Positions 9,985-19,510 of a DNA stretch of 64,000 bases are shown in pieces. The notes under the pieces were generated by a model. It saw only the letters and a program-made list of their open reading frames with translations. It did no database searches and was not told the DNA's origin. The stretch is from Mycobacterium sp. JS623 (lineage in GTDB: Bacteria; Actinomycetota; Actinomycetes; Mycobacteriales; Mycobacteriaceae). The translations under genes and the position numbers were made by a program. The stretch spans positions 3,224,001-3,288,000 of the forward strand of contig NC_019966.1 of the NCBI RefSeq assembly GCF_000328565.1. The letters are read 5' to 3'. Positions within the stretch are counted from its first letter, which is position 1; every line of letters begins with the position of its first letter.

Positions 9985-10225
9985 ATGGCGGCTGGCCGTT
10001 CAGATTGTTGGCGTCAACGATGAAGCAGGGCATGCTCCCGCCAAATCCCAAGACGCCGACAGTCTGACAACGCTGGAAGGTTCCGTCAGCGGCGATCGGT
10101 CCGTCACAAATCTCTCCGCCGCCCCACGGCGTCCATCCGCTCTGGCAACCGGCGTTCGCCGGCGCGGCCAGGACGATGCCGCTCGCGATGAGGCCGCTTA
10201 CCGCCAGTGCGACAAGTGCTTTCAT
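9971..10225 (-). CDS. Small secreted CDGP-type protein
   Basis: An 84-residue exported protein of unknown function. The signal peptide (MKALVALAVSGLIASGIVLA) is followed by an ANA-GCQSG cleavage region. The mature part of about 58 residues contains ICDGPIAADGTFQRC, the Cys-Asp-Gly-Pro motif that names this mycobacterial family, and four Cys that could form two disulfides. The ATG is preceded by AAGGGGTG. The gene ends inside the shared palindromic terminator with apa. Confidence 0.85.
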   Translation of the reverse strand: MKALVALAVSGLIASGIVLAAPANAGCQSGWTPWGGGEICDGPIAADGTFQRCQTVGVLGFGGSMPCFIVDANNLNGQPPWVGP

Positions 10226-10421
10226 TCTTCACCCCTTATTTCCGCTGTACCGGCATCGCCGGTACCGAGTCCCCGGCCCGTTATCTCCAGGTTATTCCGC
10301 CGTGACGAGTTGGGAATGCCCATTCCTACGGATTTTCGTCGCCAGGGCCGCCGACTCCGGCGCGATCGCCGGTGACCTGCGGAAAGAATTAACGTTCGTG
10401 CCCCGACTCGTTTGCCGTGCG

Positions 10422-10441
10422 CGGTATACCGTCACCGTGAC
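10422..10441. promoter_or_regulatory. Adjacent palindromes upstream of the GlsB/YeaQ-family gene
   Basis: CGGTATACCG and GTCAC-C-GTGAC abut, sharing one base, about 35 bases before the start codon at 10475. TATACC inside the first could serve as a -10 element. An operator overlapping the promoter is plausible, but no regulator can be named. Confidence 0.35.
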
Positions 10442-10474
10442 TACGCATACCCACGTTATGGAGGGAGCTGAGAC

Positions 10475-10753
10475 GTGATTTGGCATGTCCTCTGGATGCT
10501 CATTCTCGGTTTGATCGTCGGCGCGATCGCTCGATTCATCGTGCCCGGCAAGCACGACATGGGCCTGATCCTGACGGCGCTCCTCGGGATCGTCGGCGGC
10601 TATGTCGGCGGCACACTAGGCAGCGTTGTCTTTGCGCCGCACAAATTCACGATCACCCCACCGATCAACCATTCCTTCTTGGGCGCGCTCGTTGGTGCAG
10701 TGATCCTCTTGCTGATCGTCGGGTTCGTAAAGGGACGCACCGCTAAGACTTAG
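10475..10753 (+). CDS. GlsB/YeaQ/YmgE-family small membrane protein
   Basis: A 92-residue protein with three predicted membrane helices ([20 protein letters not shown], a Gly-rich second helix [20 protein letters not shown], and [18 protein letters not shown]). It matches the transglycosylase-associated/GlsB stress family, whose exact role is unknown. The GTG start is set by a strong GGAGG nine bases upstream. It occupies the Rv1861 position between apa and adhA. Confidence 0.9.
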   Translation: MIWHVLWMLILGLIVGAIARFIVPGKHDMGLILTALLGIVGGYVGGTLGSVVFAPHKFTITPPINHSFLGALVGAVILLLIVGFVKGRTAKT

Positions 10754-10785
10754 CCGCGGACCGAACGGGCGCGCACCATAGGGGC

Positions 10786-11799
10786 ATGACCGCCCCAACC
10801 ATGAGCGCGTGGCGGGTCCGACAACCGGGCCCGATGACCACTCGTCCGCTGGACCGCGTCACCGCCGACGTGCCGCGGCCCGGGCCGGGTGAACTTCTCG
10901 TCGCCGTGCATGCCTGCGGGGTGTGCCGTACCGATCTGCACGTGACCGAGGGGGACCTGCCGGTGCATCGGCCGGGCGTGATCCCCGGCCACGAGGTGGT
11001 CGGCGAGGTCGCCGAAGTCGGCCCCGATACTGACGACTTCACAGTCGGTGACCGCGTCGGCATCGCGTGGCTGCGGCACACCTGCGGGCACTGCAAGTTC
11101 TGCGTCCGAGGCCAGGAGAACCTCTGCCCCGAATCCCGCTACACCGGCTGGGACGCCGACGGCGGCTACGCCGAATTCGCCACTGCCCCTGCGGCTTTCG
11201 CACATCGTCTGCCCACAGGCTATTCCGACACCGAATTGGCCCCGCTGCTGTGCGCAGGCATCATCGGCTACCGCTCACTGATGCGAGCCGATCTGCCAGC
11301 CGGCGGCCGGCTTGGTATCTACGGTTTCGGCGGCAGCGCCCACCTCACCGCCCAGGTGGCCATCGCACAGGGCGCTGAGGTCCATGTGATGACCCGCGGC
11401 GAGCAGGCCCGCGAGTTGGCGCTGTCACTGGGCGCGGCGTCCGCGCAGGGCTCCACCGACCGGCCGCCGGTGCCACTGGATTCTGCGATCCTGTTCGCGC
11501 CCGTTGGCGATCTCGTGCTGCCCGCGCTCGAGGCGCTGGACCGTGGCGGCACGCTGGCCATCGCGGGCATCTACCTCAGCGACATCCCCGCACTGAACTA
11601 CGAGCGCCACGTATTCCAGGAACGGCAGGTGCGATCGGTGACCTCCAACACCCGCAACGACGCCCGCGAGTTCCTGGCGTTCGCCGGCCAGCACCACATC
11701 GACGTGACCAGTCCGGAGTATCCGCTCGCCCGCGCGGATGTAGCGTTGACGGACCTGAGCGAGGGCCGCATCGCCGGCGCCGCGGTGCTGTTGGTCTAA
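10786..11799 (+). CDS. adhA: Zinc-dependent alcohol dehydrogenase AdhA
   Basis: NAD(P)-dependent medium-chain alcohol dehydrogenase of 337 residues. The catalytic zinc ligands are in [15 protein letters not shown] and PGHEVVGEV. The structural zinc is held by the four Cys of [20 protein letters not shown]. The Rossmann segment is [19 protein letters not shown], which has an unusual GFGGSAH in place of GxGGxGH. The gene matches Rv1862 by position. Its 3' end overlaps the stop of the convergent hypothetical gene by 4 bases. The physiological substrate is unknown. Confidence 0.93.
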   Translation: MTAPTMSAWRVRQPGPMTTRPLDRVTADVPRPGPGELLVAVHACGVCRTDLHVTEGDLPVHRPGVIPGHEVVGEVAEVGPDTDDFTVGDRVGIAWLRHTCGHCKFCVRGQENLCPESRYTGWDADGGYAEFATAPAAFAHRLPTGYSDTELAPLLCAGIIGYRSLMRADLPAGGRLGIYGFGGSAHLTAQVAIAQGAEVHVMTRGEQARELALSLGAASAQGSTDRPPVPLDSAILFAPVGDLVLPALEALDRGGTLAIAGIYLSDIPALNYERHVFQERQVRSVTSNTRNDAREFLAFAGQHHIDVTSPEYPLARADVALTDLSEGRIAGAAVLLV

Positions 11800-12281
11800 A
11801 GCGCCGCGAGTGCCGCGCCGAGCCGGCCGCCAAGGTCGCCCTTGCCGTACCAGTAGAGGGGGCCGCTGCCGTCGGAAAGCACGCGCCGCAGCCGCGCCAT
11901 CCCGCGGGCCCTCACCGGCTGAGGGGAGTGCAGCCGCAACGTGATCGTGTCGATCAGGTCCTCCGCGGCCGCAATGTTGCGGGGATGCACCGGAATTCGA
12001 GACGAGAACACGGCCCCGGTGTGTGAGTTGCGGACGGCCTGTCGCAGCGATCGCGCGATGGCTTCGCGTTCGCTGGTCGACGTCAGCCGCGCTTCGTGCG
12101 CCGCGAGCGCGCTGCCTGCCGGGGCGGGAACGCCGACGGCGAGCTGATGGTCGAACCTCTCGGCCCGCAACCGCGCGATCACCCGCGCGATCACGGACGG
12201 CCGCGCTGCAGCGGTCGGCAGCATCGCGTCGCCAGCGACGGAAAAGAGGTCCGGCGAAATTCTGTTGTCCGACATCTTCAT
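11796..12281 (-). CDS. Hypothetical protein, 161 aa
   Basis: No family recognised. The protein is Arg- and Ala-rich with no signal peptide, membrane helix or catalytic motif that I can identify. The N-terminus [20 protein letters not shown] is followed by helical segments such as [20 protein letters not shown]. The ATG is preceded by AAGAGG. The gene is divergent from the CGNR zinc-finger gene across a 113-base region with a palindromic operator, so they may share control. The pair is inserted between adhA and the CPBP gene, which are neighbours in my memory of M. tuberculosis (Rv1862-Rv1863c). Confidence 0.7.
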   Translation of the reverse strand: MKMSDNRISPDLFSVAGDAMLPTAAARPSVIARVIARLRAERFDHQLAVGVPAPAGSALAAHEARLTSTSEREAIARSLRQAVRNSHTGAVFSSRIPVHPRNIAAAEDLIDTITLRLHSPQPVRARGMARLRRVLSDGSGPLYWYGKGDLGGRLGAALAAL

Positions 12282-12338
12282 CTACCTCTTGCCTGTGGAA
12301 CTGCGCTTCAACCGCGTGACTGTTGAACACGCTATACC

Positions 12339-12376
12339 GGTCATGCATGACCAGTCAAATTGATTTAGCGGTCATG
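12339..12376. promoter_or_regulatory. Palindromic operator with extra half-site between divergent genes
   Basis: GGTCATGCATGACC (12339-12352) is a perfect 14-base palindrome in the gap between the 161-aa hypothetical gene and the CGNR gene. A third copy of the half-site GGTCATG recurs at 12370-12376, 19 bases before the CGNR start. Palindrome plus half-site suggests a dimeric regulator controlling both promoters. The CGNR protein itself could be the regulator; that is inference. Confidence 0.5.
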
Positions 12377-12394
12377 TCGGAGTAGGGTCGCGTC

Positions 12395-12979
12395 ATGACT
12401 CCTGGGCCCACTCGCTGGCTCGGCGACGACGAATCGAAACCGGCGCCGCACCCGTTGCAGTTGGTCCAGTCGCTGGTGAACACGGTCGAACTGCCGGACG
12501 GAGCGGATCGGCTTGTCGCCCCCGCCGACGCAGGGCCGTGGTTGGTCGACAACGGCCTGCTGCCCCCGCGGGTTGACCCGACACCGGCCGATCTAGAACT
12601 CCTTCGCGCCGTGCGCGAGGCGCTACGAACCATGTTGGTACACAACGCAGGCGGCCCGCCACCGAATAAAGCTGCGCTTGCTGTCTTGAGGACCATCGCC
12701 GACGGCGGCAGCGCGCGCGCCGATCTCGGGGAGCACGGCGAAGTCCGCCTGACCGCAGACGGCGACTCATTGCGCGAGCGCCTGGTCGACCTACTGCTGA
12801 TCATTCGTGACGCCCAGCGCGATGGCACCTGGGCGCTGCTGAAAGCCTGCGCCAACGATGAATGCCAGTGGGCGTTCTACGACAAGTCACGCAACCACGG
12901 CGGCACCTGGTGCGACATGGCCACATGCGGCAACAAGCTCAAGAACCGCGCGTTTCGGGCAAGGAGCAAGGCGCGCTAG
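12395..12979 (+). CDS. CGNR zinc-finger (ABATE-domain) protein
   Basis: A 194-residue protein of the ABATE/CGNR family, thought to be transcriptional regulators. The N-terminal part (about 20-130) is helical and typical of ABATE. The C-terminal zinc finger has its Cys in LKACANDECQWAFYDKS and WCDMATCGNKLKNR, with CGNK in place of CGNR. The ATG lies very close to a possible promoter, so the message may be leaderless. The stop abuts the stop of the convergent CPBP gene with no spacer. DNA binding is inferred from the family only. Confidence 0.85.
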   Translation: MTPGPTRWLGDDESKPAPHPLQLVQSLVNTVELPDGADRLVAPADAGPWLVDNGLLPPRVDPTPADLELLRAVREALRTMLVHNAGGPPPNKAALAVLRTIADGGSARADLGEHGEVRLTADGDSLRERLVDLLLIIRDAQRDGTWALLKACANDECQWAFYDKSRNHGGTWCDMATCGNKLKNRAFRARSKAR

Positions 12980-13762
12980 TCAGGTCGACAGGTGCCACAC
13001 CAAAGCGGCCGCCAATGCGCCCAACCCGTTCAGCGACCAGTGCAATGCGATCGGCGCGATCAGGCTGCCGCTGCGCCTGCGCAGCCAGGTGAACACAAAA
13101 CCGGCGAACGCCGTCGCCGCAACCGCCAGCACCACACCCGCGACAGTGCCGAACAAGCCACCGCCGAAGATCCGCGTGAAGCCGACGTTGCTACTCGTCA
13201 GACCTAGCGACGTGGCGATGTGCCACAGCCCAAACAGCAGCGAACCTGCCGCCGCGACACCGCGGAAGCCCCAGGCGCGGTTGAGTGCGCCGTGCAGAAC
13301 TCCGCGGAACGCGAGTTCCTCGGGGATGACGGTCTGCAGCGGGATGATCACCATCGAGGCAATCAGCGCGCCGGACACCGTCGCGTAGTTGTTGTTCATG
13401 AACATCGGCCGGGTGCACGGCATCAGCATCCCGACCGCGATCACCGTCAACACCACCGCGACGGCGGCCGCGGCATAGCCCGCGCCCGCTTTCCAGTGCT
13501 CACGGCTCAACCCCAGCTCAGCCCAACCGAGCCCCCGCGACCGCACCAGGACCAACAGGCCCGCCGCGGCGACCGGCACCGTCGCGATGCTGGCCCACGT
13601 CGTCGTGAAATGCGCGATCACGTTGGTGAGCGCCAGTACCACCACGACCACACCGATGTCCACATACGTACGCATGTGGTGTAGCGCGGCGAGTTGGCCC
13701 ACGACGGGGTGCGGGGGCATCGTCCACTGAGCCGACGTATCGGGTAGGGCCTGTACGGACAT
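12980..13762 (-). CDS. CPBP-family intramembrane metalloprotease
   Basis: A multi-pass membrane protein of 260 residues in the CAAX protease/bacteriocin-processing (CPBP, ABI) family. The expected motifs are visible: EE-x-x-x-R in PEELAFRGVLHG, the His motif FGLWHIATS, and HWSLNG near the C-terminus. About seven to eight hydrophobic helices can be drawn. The frame is open to 13852, but the ATG at 13762 (MSVQALPDTSAQW) is the first that gives a sensible cytosolic N-terminus and avoids overlap with the phosphoketolase gene. The position matches Rv1863c. The substrate is unknown. Confidence 0.85.
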   Translation of the reverse strand: MSVQALPDTSAQWTMPPHPVVGQLAALHHMRTYVDIGVVVVVLALTNVIAHFTTTWASIATVPVAAAGLLVLVRSRGLGWAELGLSREHWKAGAGYAAAAVAVVLTVIAVGMLMPCTRPMFMNNNYATVSGALIASMVIIPLQTVIPEELAFRGVLHGALNRAWGFRGVAAAGSLLFGLWHIATSLGLTSSNVGFTRIFGGGLFGTVAGVVLAVAATAFAGFVFTWLRRRSGSLIAPIALHWSLNGLGALAAALVWHLST

Positions 13763-13773
13763 TGCGGGCCAGT

Positions 13774-16245
13774 TTACCGGTGATTTCCGCCGTTCTCGCT
13801 GAGCGTGTCCTGAGATAACGAGGGCGAACGGTAGTCCGCGTCCCACGTCCACCCCGAGATGGCGGGGTCGTCCTCGCCGTGCGCGCGGGTGTAGCGCCGG
13901 GCCGCCAGTCGGGCATCGAGCATTCGCTGCCTGAGCACCGCGGCGCGGTTGGCGAGACCGGGCACCCGGTCAATCACGTCCAGCACCAGATGGAACCGGT
14001 CGAGGTCATTCAGCATCACCATGTCGAACGGCGTCGTCGTGGTGCCGCGCTCCTTGAACCCGCGCACGTGCATCTGCGCATGATTGGCCCGGCGATAGGT
14101 CAGCCGGTGGATCAGCCAGGGGTAGCCGTGATACGCGAAGATCACCGGCTTGTCAGCGGTGAACAAGGAGTCGAACTCGTGATCCGAAAGCCCGTGCGGG
14201 TGCTCGGAATCCGGTTGTAACCGCATGATGTCGACGACGTTGATCACGCGCACCGCCACGTCCGGCAGTTCGCGCCGCAGAATGTCAGCGGCGGCCAGCG
14301 TCTCGAGGGTCGGGATGTCTCCAGCGCATGCCAGCACCACATCGGGTTCGCCCCGGTACATTCCCGAGTCGCTGCGCTGCTGCCCGCCGCCGCTGCTGGC
14401 CCACTCCCAGATACCGAGACCCCGCGTGCAGTGTGCGATCGCGGAGTCCATGTCCAGGTACGTCAGGGCCGGTTGCTTGCCGGCCACGATGACGTTGACG
14501 TAGTCGCGGCTGCGCAGGCAGTGATCGGCGACCGACAGCAGCGTGTTGGCGTCCGGCGGCAGGTACACCCGTACCACTTCGGGCCGCTTGTTGGCGACGT
14601 GATCGATGAAGCCCGGATCCTGATGCGACGCCCCGTTGTGGTCTTGGCGCCAAACATGGGATGTCAGAAGGTAATTCAGCGACGCGATCGGCTGGCGCCA
14701 CGGCAGCTCCCGGTTGCGGGTCAACCACTTGGCGTGCTGGTTGAGCATCGAGTCGACGATGTGCACAAACGCCTCGTAGCAATTGAACAACCCGTGCCTG
14801 CCGGTCAGCAGATAGCCCTCGAGCCAGCCCTGGCACAGATGCTCGGAGAGCACCTCCATCACACGGCCCTCAGGCCCGAGGTTCTCGTCGTCGGGCCCGG
14901 TCTCGGCCAGCCATGCCTTGTCGGTCGCTTCGAACACCGCCGCGAGCCGGTTCGACGCCGTTTCGTCGGGCCCCATCAACCGGAACCGGTCGGGGTTGCG
15001 CACGATCACGTCGCGCAGGAACGTGCCGAGCACACGGGTGGCTTCGGCCGTCGACGTCGCCGGTTGGTCGACGGCGACGGCGTACTCGGCGAAGTCGGGC
15101 AGGTCGAGATCGCGAAGCAGCAACCCGCCGTTGGCGTGTGGATTCGCACTCATCCGGCGCTGCCCGGTCGGTGCCAGTGCCCGCAACTCCGGCCGCAGCA
15201 CACCCTGGGCGTCGAACAGTTCCTCGGGCGCATAGCTGCGCAGCCACGTCTCGAGTTGCGCCATGTGGTTGGGGTTGGTGTGGGTGTCGGACAGCGGCAC
15301 CTGATGTGAGCGCCAGGTGTCCTCGACCTTCTTGCCGTCCACCTCTTTCGGCCCGGTCCAGCCTTTCGGGGTGCGCATGATGATCATCGGCCACAGTGGC
15401 CGGCCGGTCTCGCCGTCCAGCCGCGCCGCCTGCTGGATGGCGCCGATCTGATCGAAGGCCTCGTCCAATGCGGTGGCCAGCTGCTGATGCACATTGGTCG
15501 GATCGTCACCCGCGACGGTGATCGGCCGGTAGCCGTATCCGTAGAACAGCGACTCCAACTCTTCCTGCGGAATGCGCGCCAGCACCGTCGGGTTGGCGAT
15601 CTTGTAGCCGTTGAGATGCAGGATCGGCAGCACGGCGCCATCGGTGACGGGGTTGAGGAATTTGTTCGAATGCCAGCTCGTCGCCAGCGGGCCGGTCTCG
15701 GCCTCGCCGTCGCCGATCACGCACGCCACGATCAGGTCCGGGTTGTCGAAGGCGGCACCATATGCATGCACCAGCGCATAGCCCAGCTCGCCGCCCTCGT
15801 GGATCGACCCGGGTGTCTCTGCGGCGACGTGGCTAGGTATCCCACCAGGAAATGAGAACTGGCGGAACAACTTTCGCAGTCCGTCGACGTCCTCCTCGAT
15901 GCCGGAGTACACCTCGCTGTAGGTGCCCTCCAGGTAGGCGTTGGCCACCAGGCCCGGACCGCCATGGCCGGGGCCGGTGATGTAGATGACGTTGAGGTCG
16001 CGGTGCCGGATGACGCGGTTGAGGTGCGCGTAGATGAGGTTCAGCCCGGGCGTGGTGCCCCAGTGCCCGAGCAGTCGCGGCTTGATGTGCTCGGCCGCCA
16101 GGGGCTCGCGCAGCAGCGGGTTGTCCAGCAGGTAGATCTGGCCCACCGACAGGTAATTGGCGGCGCGCCAGTAGGCGTTGATCAGTTCGAGTTCGCGGTC
16201 GGACAGTGTCGGGGAAAGGACTTGGGCGGTCACTCGGTTCATCAT
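13774..16245 (-). CDS. xfp: Phosphoketolase (xylulose-5-P/fructose-6-P)
   Basis: Thiamine-diphosphate enzyme that cleaves xylulose-5-phosphate (and/or fructose-6-phosphate) with phosphate to acetyl phosphate and a shorter sugar phosphate. Family signatures are exact: EGGELGY, and G-x3-D-N-P with [11 protein letters not shown]. The N-terminal region [19 protein letters not shown] and the C-terminal [17 protein letters not shown] are also typical. The length of 823 residues from the ATG at 16245 fits the family; the ATG at 16242 or the GTG at 16233 are alternatives. The frame remains open upstream to 17574, but that part is antisense to the next gene and not real. Confidence 0.95.
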   Translation of the reverse strand: MMNRVTAQVLSPTLSDRELELINAYWRAANYLSVGQIYLLDNPLLREPLAAEHIKPRLLGHWGTTPGLNLIYAHLNRVIRHRDLNVIYITGPGHGGPGLVANAYLEGTYSEVYSGIEEDVDGLRKLFRQFSFPGGIPSHVAAETPGSIHEGGELGYALVHAYGAAFDNPDLIVACVIGDGEAETGPLATSWHSNKFLNPVTDGAVLPILHLNGYKIANPTVLARIPQEELESLFYGYGYRPITVAGDDPTNVHQQLATALDEAFDQIGAIQQAARLDGETGRPLWPMIIMRTPKGWTGPKEVDGKKVEDTWRSHQVPLSDTHTNPNHMAQLETWLRSYAPEELFDAQGVLRPELRALAPTGQRRMSANPHANGGLLLRDLDLPDFAEYAVAVDQPATSTAEATRVLGTFLRDVIVRNPDRFRLMGPDETASNRLAAVFEATDKAWLAETGPDDENLGPEGRVMEVLSEHLCQGWLEGYLLTGRHGLFNCYEAFVHIVDSMLNQHAKWLTRNRELPWRQPIASLNYLLTSHVWRQDHNGASHQDPGFIDHVANKRPEVVRVYLPPDANTLLSVADHCLRSRDYVNVIVAGKQPALTYLDMDSAIAHCTRGLGIWEWASSGGGQQRSDSGMYRGEPDVVLACAGDIPTLETLAAADILRRELPDVAVRVINVVDIMRLQPDSEHPHGLSDHEFDSLFTADKPVIFAYHGYPWLIHRLTYRRANHAQMHVRGFKERGTTTTPFDMVMLNDLDRFHLVLDVIDRVPGLANRAAVLRQRMLDARLAARRYTRAHGEDDPAISGWTWDADYRSPSLSQDTLSENGGNHR

Positions 16246-16317
16246 CGTCTCGGAGGGTGAACAAAAGTAGGGGCCCAGTACCCGAATCGCCCAGTCGTCA
16301 GCACTAGCCTGACGGTC

Positions 16318-19300
16318 GTGCTCGGATTCGCGGTGCCGCAGTTCGGAGCGTCCGCCGGCCTGGCCGCCGGTGAGCTCGCCCGCTTCGCGTCGACGGCCGA
16401 ACAACTCGGCGCCGACAGCCTGTGGGTGGGGGACCGGCTGCTGGCAGCGGTCGATCCGACGGTCGGCTACGCCGGAACGGACACCATTCCCGAGCAGTTC
16501 CGCACCAATCTGGACCCGTTCATCGCGTTGACGGTAGCCGCGACCGCCACCACGACCGCGCGACTGGGCAGCAGCGTGCTCGTCGCGCCCTGGTACCCGC
16601 CCGTGCAGCTGGCCCGCCAATTGACGAGCATCGACGTGGTCAGTGGCGGCCGCCTGCTGCCTGGGTTCGGCATCGGCTGGGCGCCCGAGGAGTACCGGGC
16701 CGCCGGCGCACCGTTTCGCCGCCGCGGCGCGCAACTCGACGAACTGCTGGACATGCTCGAGACGCTGTGGACCGTCAACCCCGTTCGCCACGACGGCGAG
16801 CGGTGGACCATCCCGGAATCGTGGGTGAACCTCAAGCCGGTGCAGCGCCCACACCCGCCGATCTATCTCGGGGCATTCACGCCAGCCGGGCTCGTCCGCA
16901 TCGGCAAGCGCGCCGACGGCTGGATGGCAGGGGTGAACGTACCGGAGAACGTCAGCCTCGACATGCTGCGCTGGCAGCGGCAATCGATCGACGACGCCGC
17001 CCGCGCTGCCGGCCGTGACCCGTCGACGATCCACACCTATGTGCGGATCAACGTCGCCGATGGCACGCCCGTTGACAAGGTCGCCGACGCGGTGGCGCTG
17101 CTGGCCGACAACGGCTATCCCGACGCGTTCGTCGACCTTCAGTACGTGGCGACCGACACCGACGCCCACTTGCAGACGGCTACTGACACGATGAGGAAAG
17201 GACTGCTCGAGGCCGTTCGCGTGCTCGATGCCGGCGGCGCCGACTCCGACGCAGTGGGCCGGTTGTTCGCCGACCTCGGCGCGGACGTGTTGAAAATCGA
17301 ACCGCCAGAAGGCAGCCCAGCACGCAACGCGCTGCCCAGCGTGGCCGGCATGAGCCTTCCGTTCGTGTTGCACAACGCGAACAAGCGCAGCACGGTGCTC
17401 GATCCGCAGAATGCCACCGACCGCGACCGGCTGATCCAGCTGGCAAGCACGGCCGACATCGTGGTGGACGACGGCACGTTGTCCGCCTACGGCACCTCGT
17501 GCGCGGGGCTGGCCGAGCGGTTCGAACATCTGGTGGCGTTGTCCGTCACGGACTTCGGGACGGCAGGCCCGCATGCATCGTGGGGGGCCACCGACGCCGT
17601 GCTGTACGCCATGTCGACAGCGCTGTCGCGCACCGGGCCAACGTCGGGCACGCCGGTGCTTCCGCCGCTCGGGATCGCGTCTGCCACCGCCGCGGCGCAG
17701 GCCGCGTGGGCCACGCTGGCGGCCTACTTTCGCCGATTACGCTGCGGCACGGGCGAATACATCGACTTCTCCCGATACGAGGCGGTCGTGCAGTCACTCG
17801 ATCCGCCGTTCGGCTCCGAGGGGCAGGCGGCCGTCGGGCTGAAAAAATCCACCGAACTGTGGCGCGGCAGGCCCCGAAACCAGCAGCTGTACCCGATCTT
17901 TGCGTGCCAGGACGGATACGTGCGGATCTGCCTGCTGTCACCACGCCAGTGGCGCGGTATGCGTGGCTGGCTGGGTGAGCCCGAACAGTTCGCCGATCCG
18001 AAGTTCGACACGATCGCGGCGCGCTACGCCGCATCGCGCGAACTGAATGAGGCCATCGCGGCGCTGTGCGCCGACCAGACGATGCGTGACCTGGTGGCCG
18101 AGGGCCAACGACGCGGGGTCCCCATCGCCGCTGTGCTCACGCCCGCGCAGGCGCTGTCGTCCGAGCATTTCCGGGCCATCGGGGCACTGGCCGAGGTGGA
18201 ACGGGGCCTGTCGGTTCCGGTGGGACCGTTCGTTGTCGACGGTGAGCACGCCGGCTACACGCATCCTGCACCGTCGCTCGGCGCAGACGAAAAAGTCTGG
18301 GCGACAGCCCGTCCCGATAAGCCGGTGGCTGATGCCTGCGCCCGGCCGTTCGACGGTATGCGGATCCTGGACCTCGGCGTGATCGTGGCGGGCGGGGAGC
18401 TGGGCAGGTTGTTCGCCGACCTTGGGGCCGAGGTAATCAAGATCGAGAGCGCGGCCTATCCCGACGGCCTGCGTCAGACCCCGCCCGGCATGGTGATGAG
18501 CAGGTCGTGGGCGTTGACCCATCGCAACGAGTACAGCCTAGGCCTGGATCTGCGACACCCGTCAGGTGGCGCGCTGTTCGAGAAGTTGGTGGCGGGCGCC
18601 GACGCGGTGTTCGCCAACTTCAAGCCGGGAACGCTTGCGTCACTTGGTTTTTCCTACCAGCGGCTACGCGAACTCAACCCGCGCATCGTGCTCGCCGAAA
18701 GCAGCGCGTTCGGGGCCAGCGGCCCGTGGAGCGAGCGGATGGGCTACGGCCCGCTGGTGCGGGCCACCACCGGAGTGACCTGGCTGTGGACCTCGAACGA
18801 CGCCCCGCCCGGCAGCTTCTATGACGCGACCACCATCTTCCCAGATCACGTGTCCGCCCGCCTCACCGCGGTCGCAGCACTGGCCGCGCTCATCGGCCGC
18901 GACCGCACCGAATCCGGTGCACACGTGCATATTTCGCAGGCCGAGGCGGCGGTGAACCAGCTCGCCACCACCTACGTGGCCGAGGAGGCGCGCGCCGCGG
19001 GTCAGCCGATCGTCGACGATCCCTCGGTGCATCTGGTCTGTCCGTGCGACGGCGACGACGAGTGGTGCGTGATCTCGCTGCGCGACGACGCCGACCGCGC
19101 GGCGTTGTCGGCGGTCACCGGCGGTGCGGAACCGTCTGAGTGGACGCGCACCCGCGACAAGATGGACGTCGCGCATGCACTGCAACGCGCGGGGGTGCTC
19201 GCGGCGCCGATGTACCGGGCCGTCGACGTGCTGACCGATCCTCAACTGACGCATCGAAACGTGTTCAGCGACATGGCCCATCCGCTGTTTGACGCACCGA

Positions 19301-19506
19301 TGCCGACCGAGACCGGACCCGCGCCGTACCTCCACATCCCACCCGCCGAGCTGCGGCCCGCCCCAATGCCCGGCGAGCACACCCGTGAGGTCTGCCAGAA
19401 GCTACTGGCCATGGACGCCGACCAGACCGATCGACTGATCGCCGAGGGTGTGCTGTTCACCCACAGACCCCACGAACCGATCACTGAGGTCGGCCCGTCA
19501 AACTAA
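16318..19506 (+). CDS. Fusion: LLM F420-type oxidoreductase + double CaiB/BaiF CoA-transferase
   Basis: One 1062-residue frame with three domains. Residues 1 to about 290 form a full-length LLM oxidoreductase ([67 protein letters not shown]). From M292 ([20 protein letters not shown]) a family III CoA-transferase domain starts, with the expected catalytic Asp at about 426 ([11 protein letters not shown]). A second CaiB domain starts near residue 680 ([20 protein letters not shown]); Gly811 (MGYGPLVRA) replaces the Asp there. As I recall, Rv1866 has only the two CaiB domains. GTG start; the message may be leaderless. A separate start at ATG 17191 lacks a clear ribosome-binding site. A thiolase-like gene follows after 4 bases. 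Confidence 0.85.
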   Translation: MLGFAVPQFGASAGLAAGELARFASTAEQLGADSLWVGDRLLAAVDPTVGYAGTDTIPEQFRTNLDPFIALTVAATATTTARLGSSVLVAPWYPPVQLARQLTSIDVVSGGRLLPGFGIGWAPEEYRAAGAPFRRRGAQLDELLDMLETLWTVNPVRHDGERWTIPESWVNLKPVQRPHPPIYLGAFTPAGLVRIGKRADGWMAGVNVPENVSLDMLRWQRQSIDDAARAAGRDPSTIHTYVRINVADGTPVDKVADAVALLADNGYPDAFVDLQYVATDTDAHLQTATDTMRKGLLEAVRVLDAGGADSDAVGRLFADLGADVLKIEPPEGSPARNALPSVAGMSLPFVLHNANKRSTVLDPQNATDRDRLIQLASTADIVVDDGTLSAYGTSCAGLAERFEHLVALSVTDFGTAGPHASWGATDAVLYAMSTALSRTGPTSGTPVLPPLGIASATAAAQAAWATLAAYFRRLRCGTGEYIDFSRYEAVVQSLDPPFGSEGQAAVGLKKSTELWRGRPRNQQLYPIFACQDGYVRICLLSPRQWRGMRGWLGEPEQFADPKFDTIAARYAASRELNEAIAALCADQTMRDLVAEGQRRGVPIAAVLTPAQALSSEHFRAIGALAEVERGLSVPVGPFVVDGEHAGYTHPAPSLGADEKVWATARPDKPVADACARPFDGMRILDLGVIVAGGELGRLFADLGAEVIKIESAAYPDGLRQTPPGMVMSRSWALTHRNEYSLGLDLRHPSGGALFEKLVAGADAVFANFKPGTLASLGFSYQRLRELNPRIVLAESSAFGASGPWSERMGYGPLVRATTGVTWLWTSNDAPPGSFYDATTIFPDHVSARLTAVAALAALIGRDRTESGAHVHISQAEAAVNQLATTYVAEEARAAGQPIVDDPSVHLVCPCDGDDEWCVISLRDDADRAALSAVTGGAEPSEWTRTRDKMDVAHALQRAGVLAAPMYRAVDVLTDPQLTHRNVFSDMAHPLFDAPMPTETGPAPYLHIPPAELRPAPMPGEHTREVCQKLLAMDADQTDRLIAEGVLFTHRPHEPITEVGPSN

Positions 19507-19510
19507 ACCC

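Noticed and set aside
12980..13852. Longer start for the CPBP protease (to 13852)
   Set aside because: It would overlap the end of the phosphoketolase gene by 79 bases and add a charged stretch without family resemblance; ATG 13762 is better.
16246..17574. Upstream extension of the phosphoketolase frame (443 more codons)
   Set aside because: It is the antisense of the LLM domain; phosphoketolase is full length from 16245 and the extension has no family pattern.
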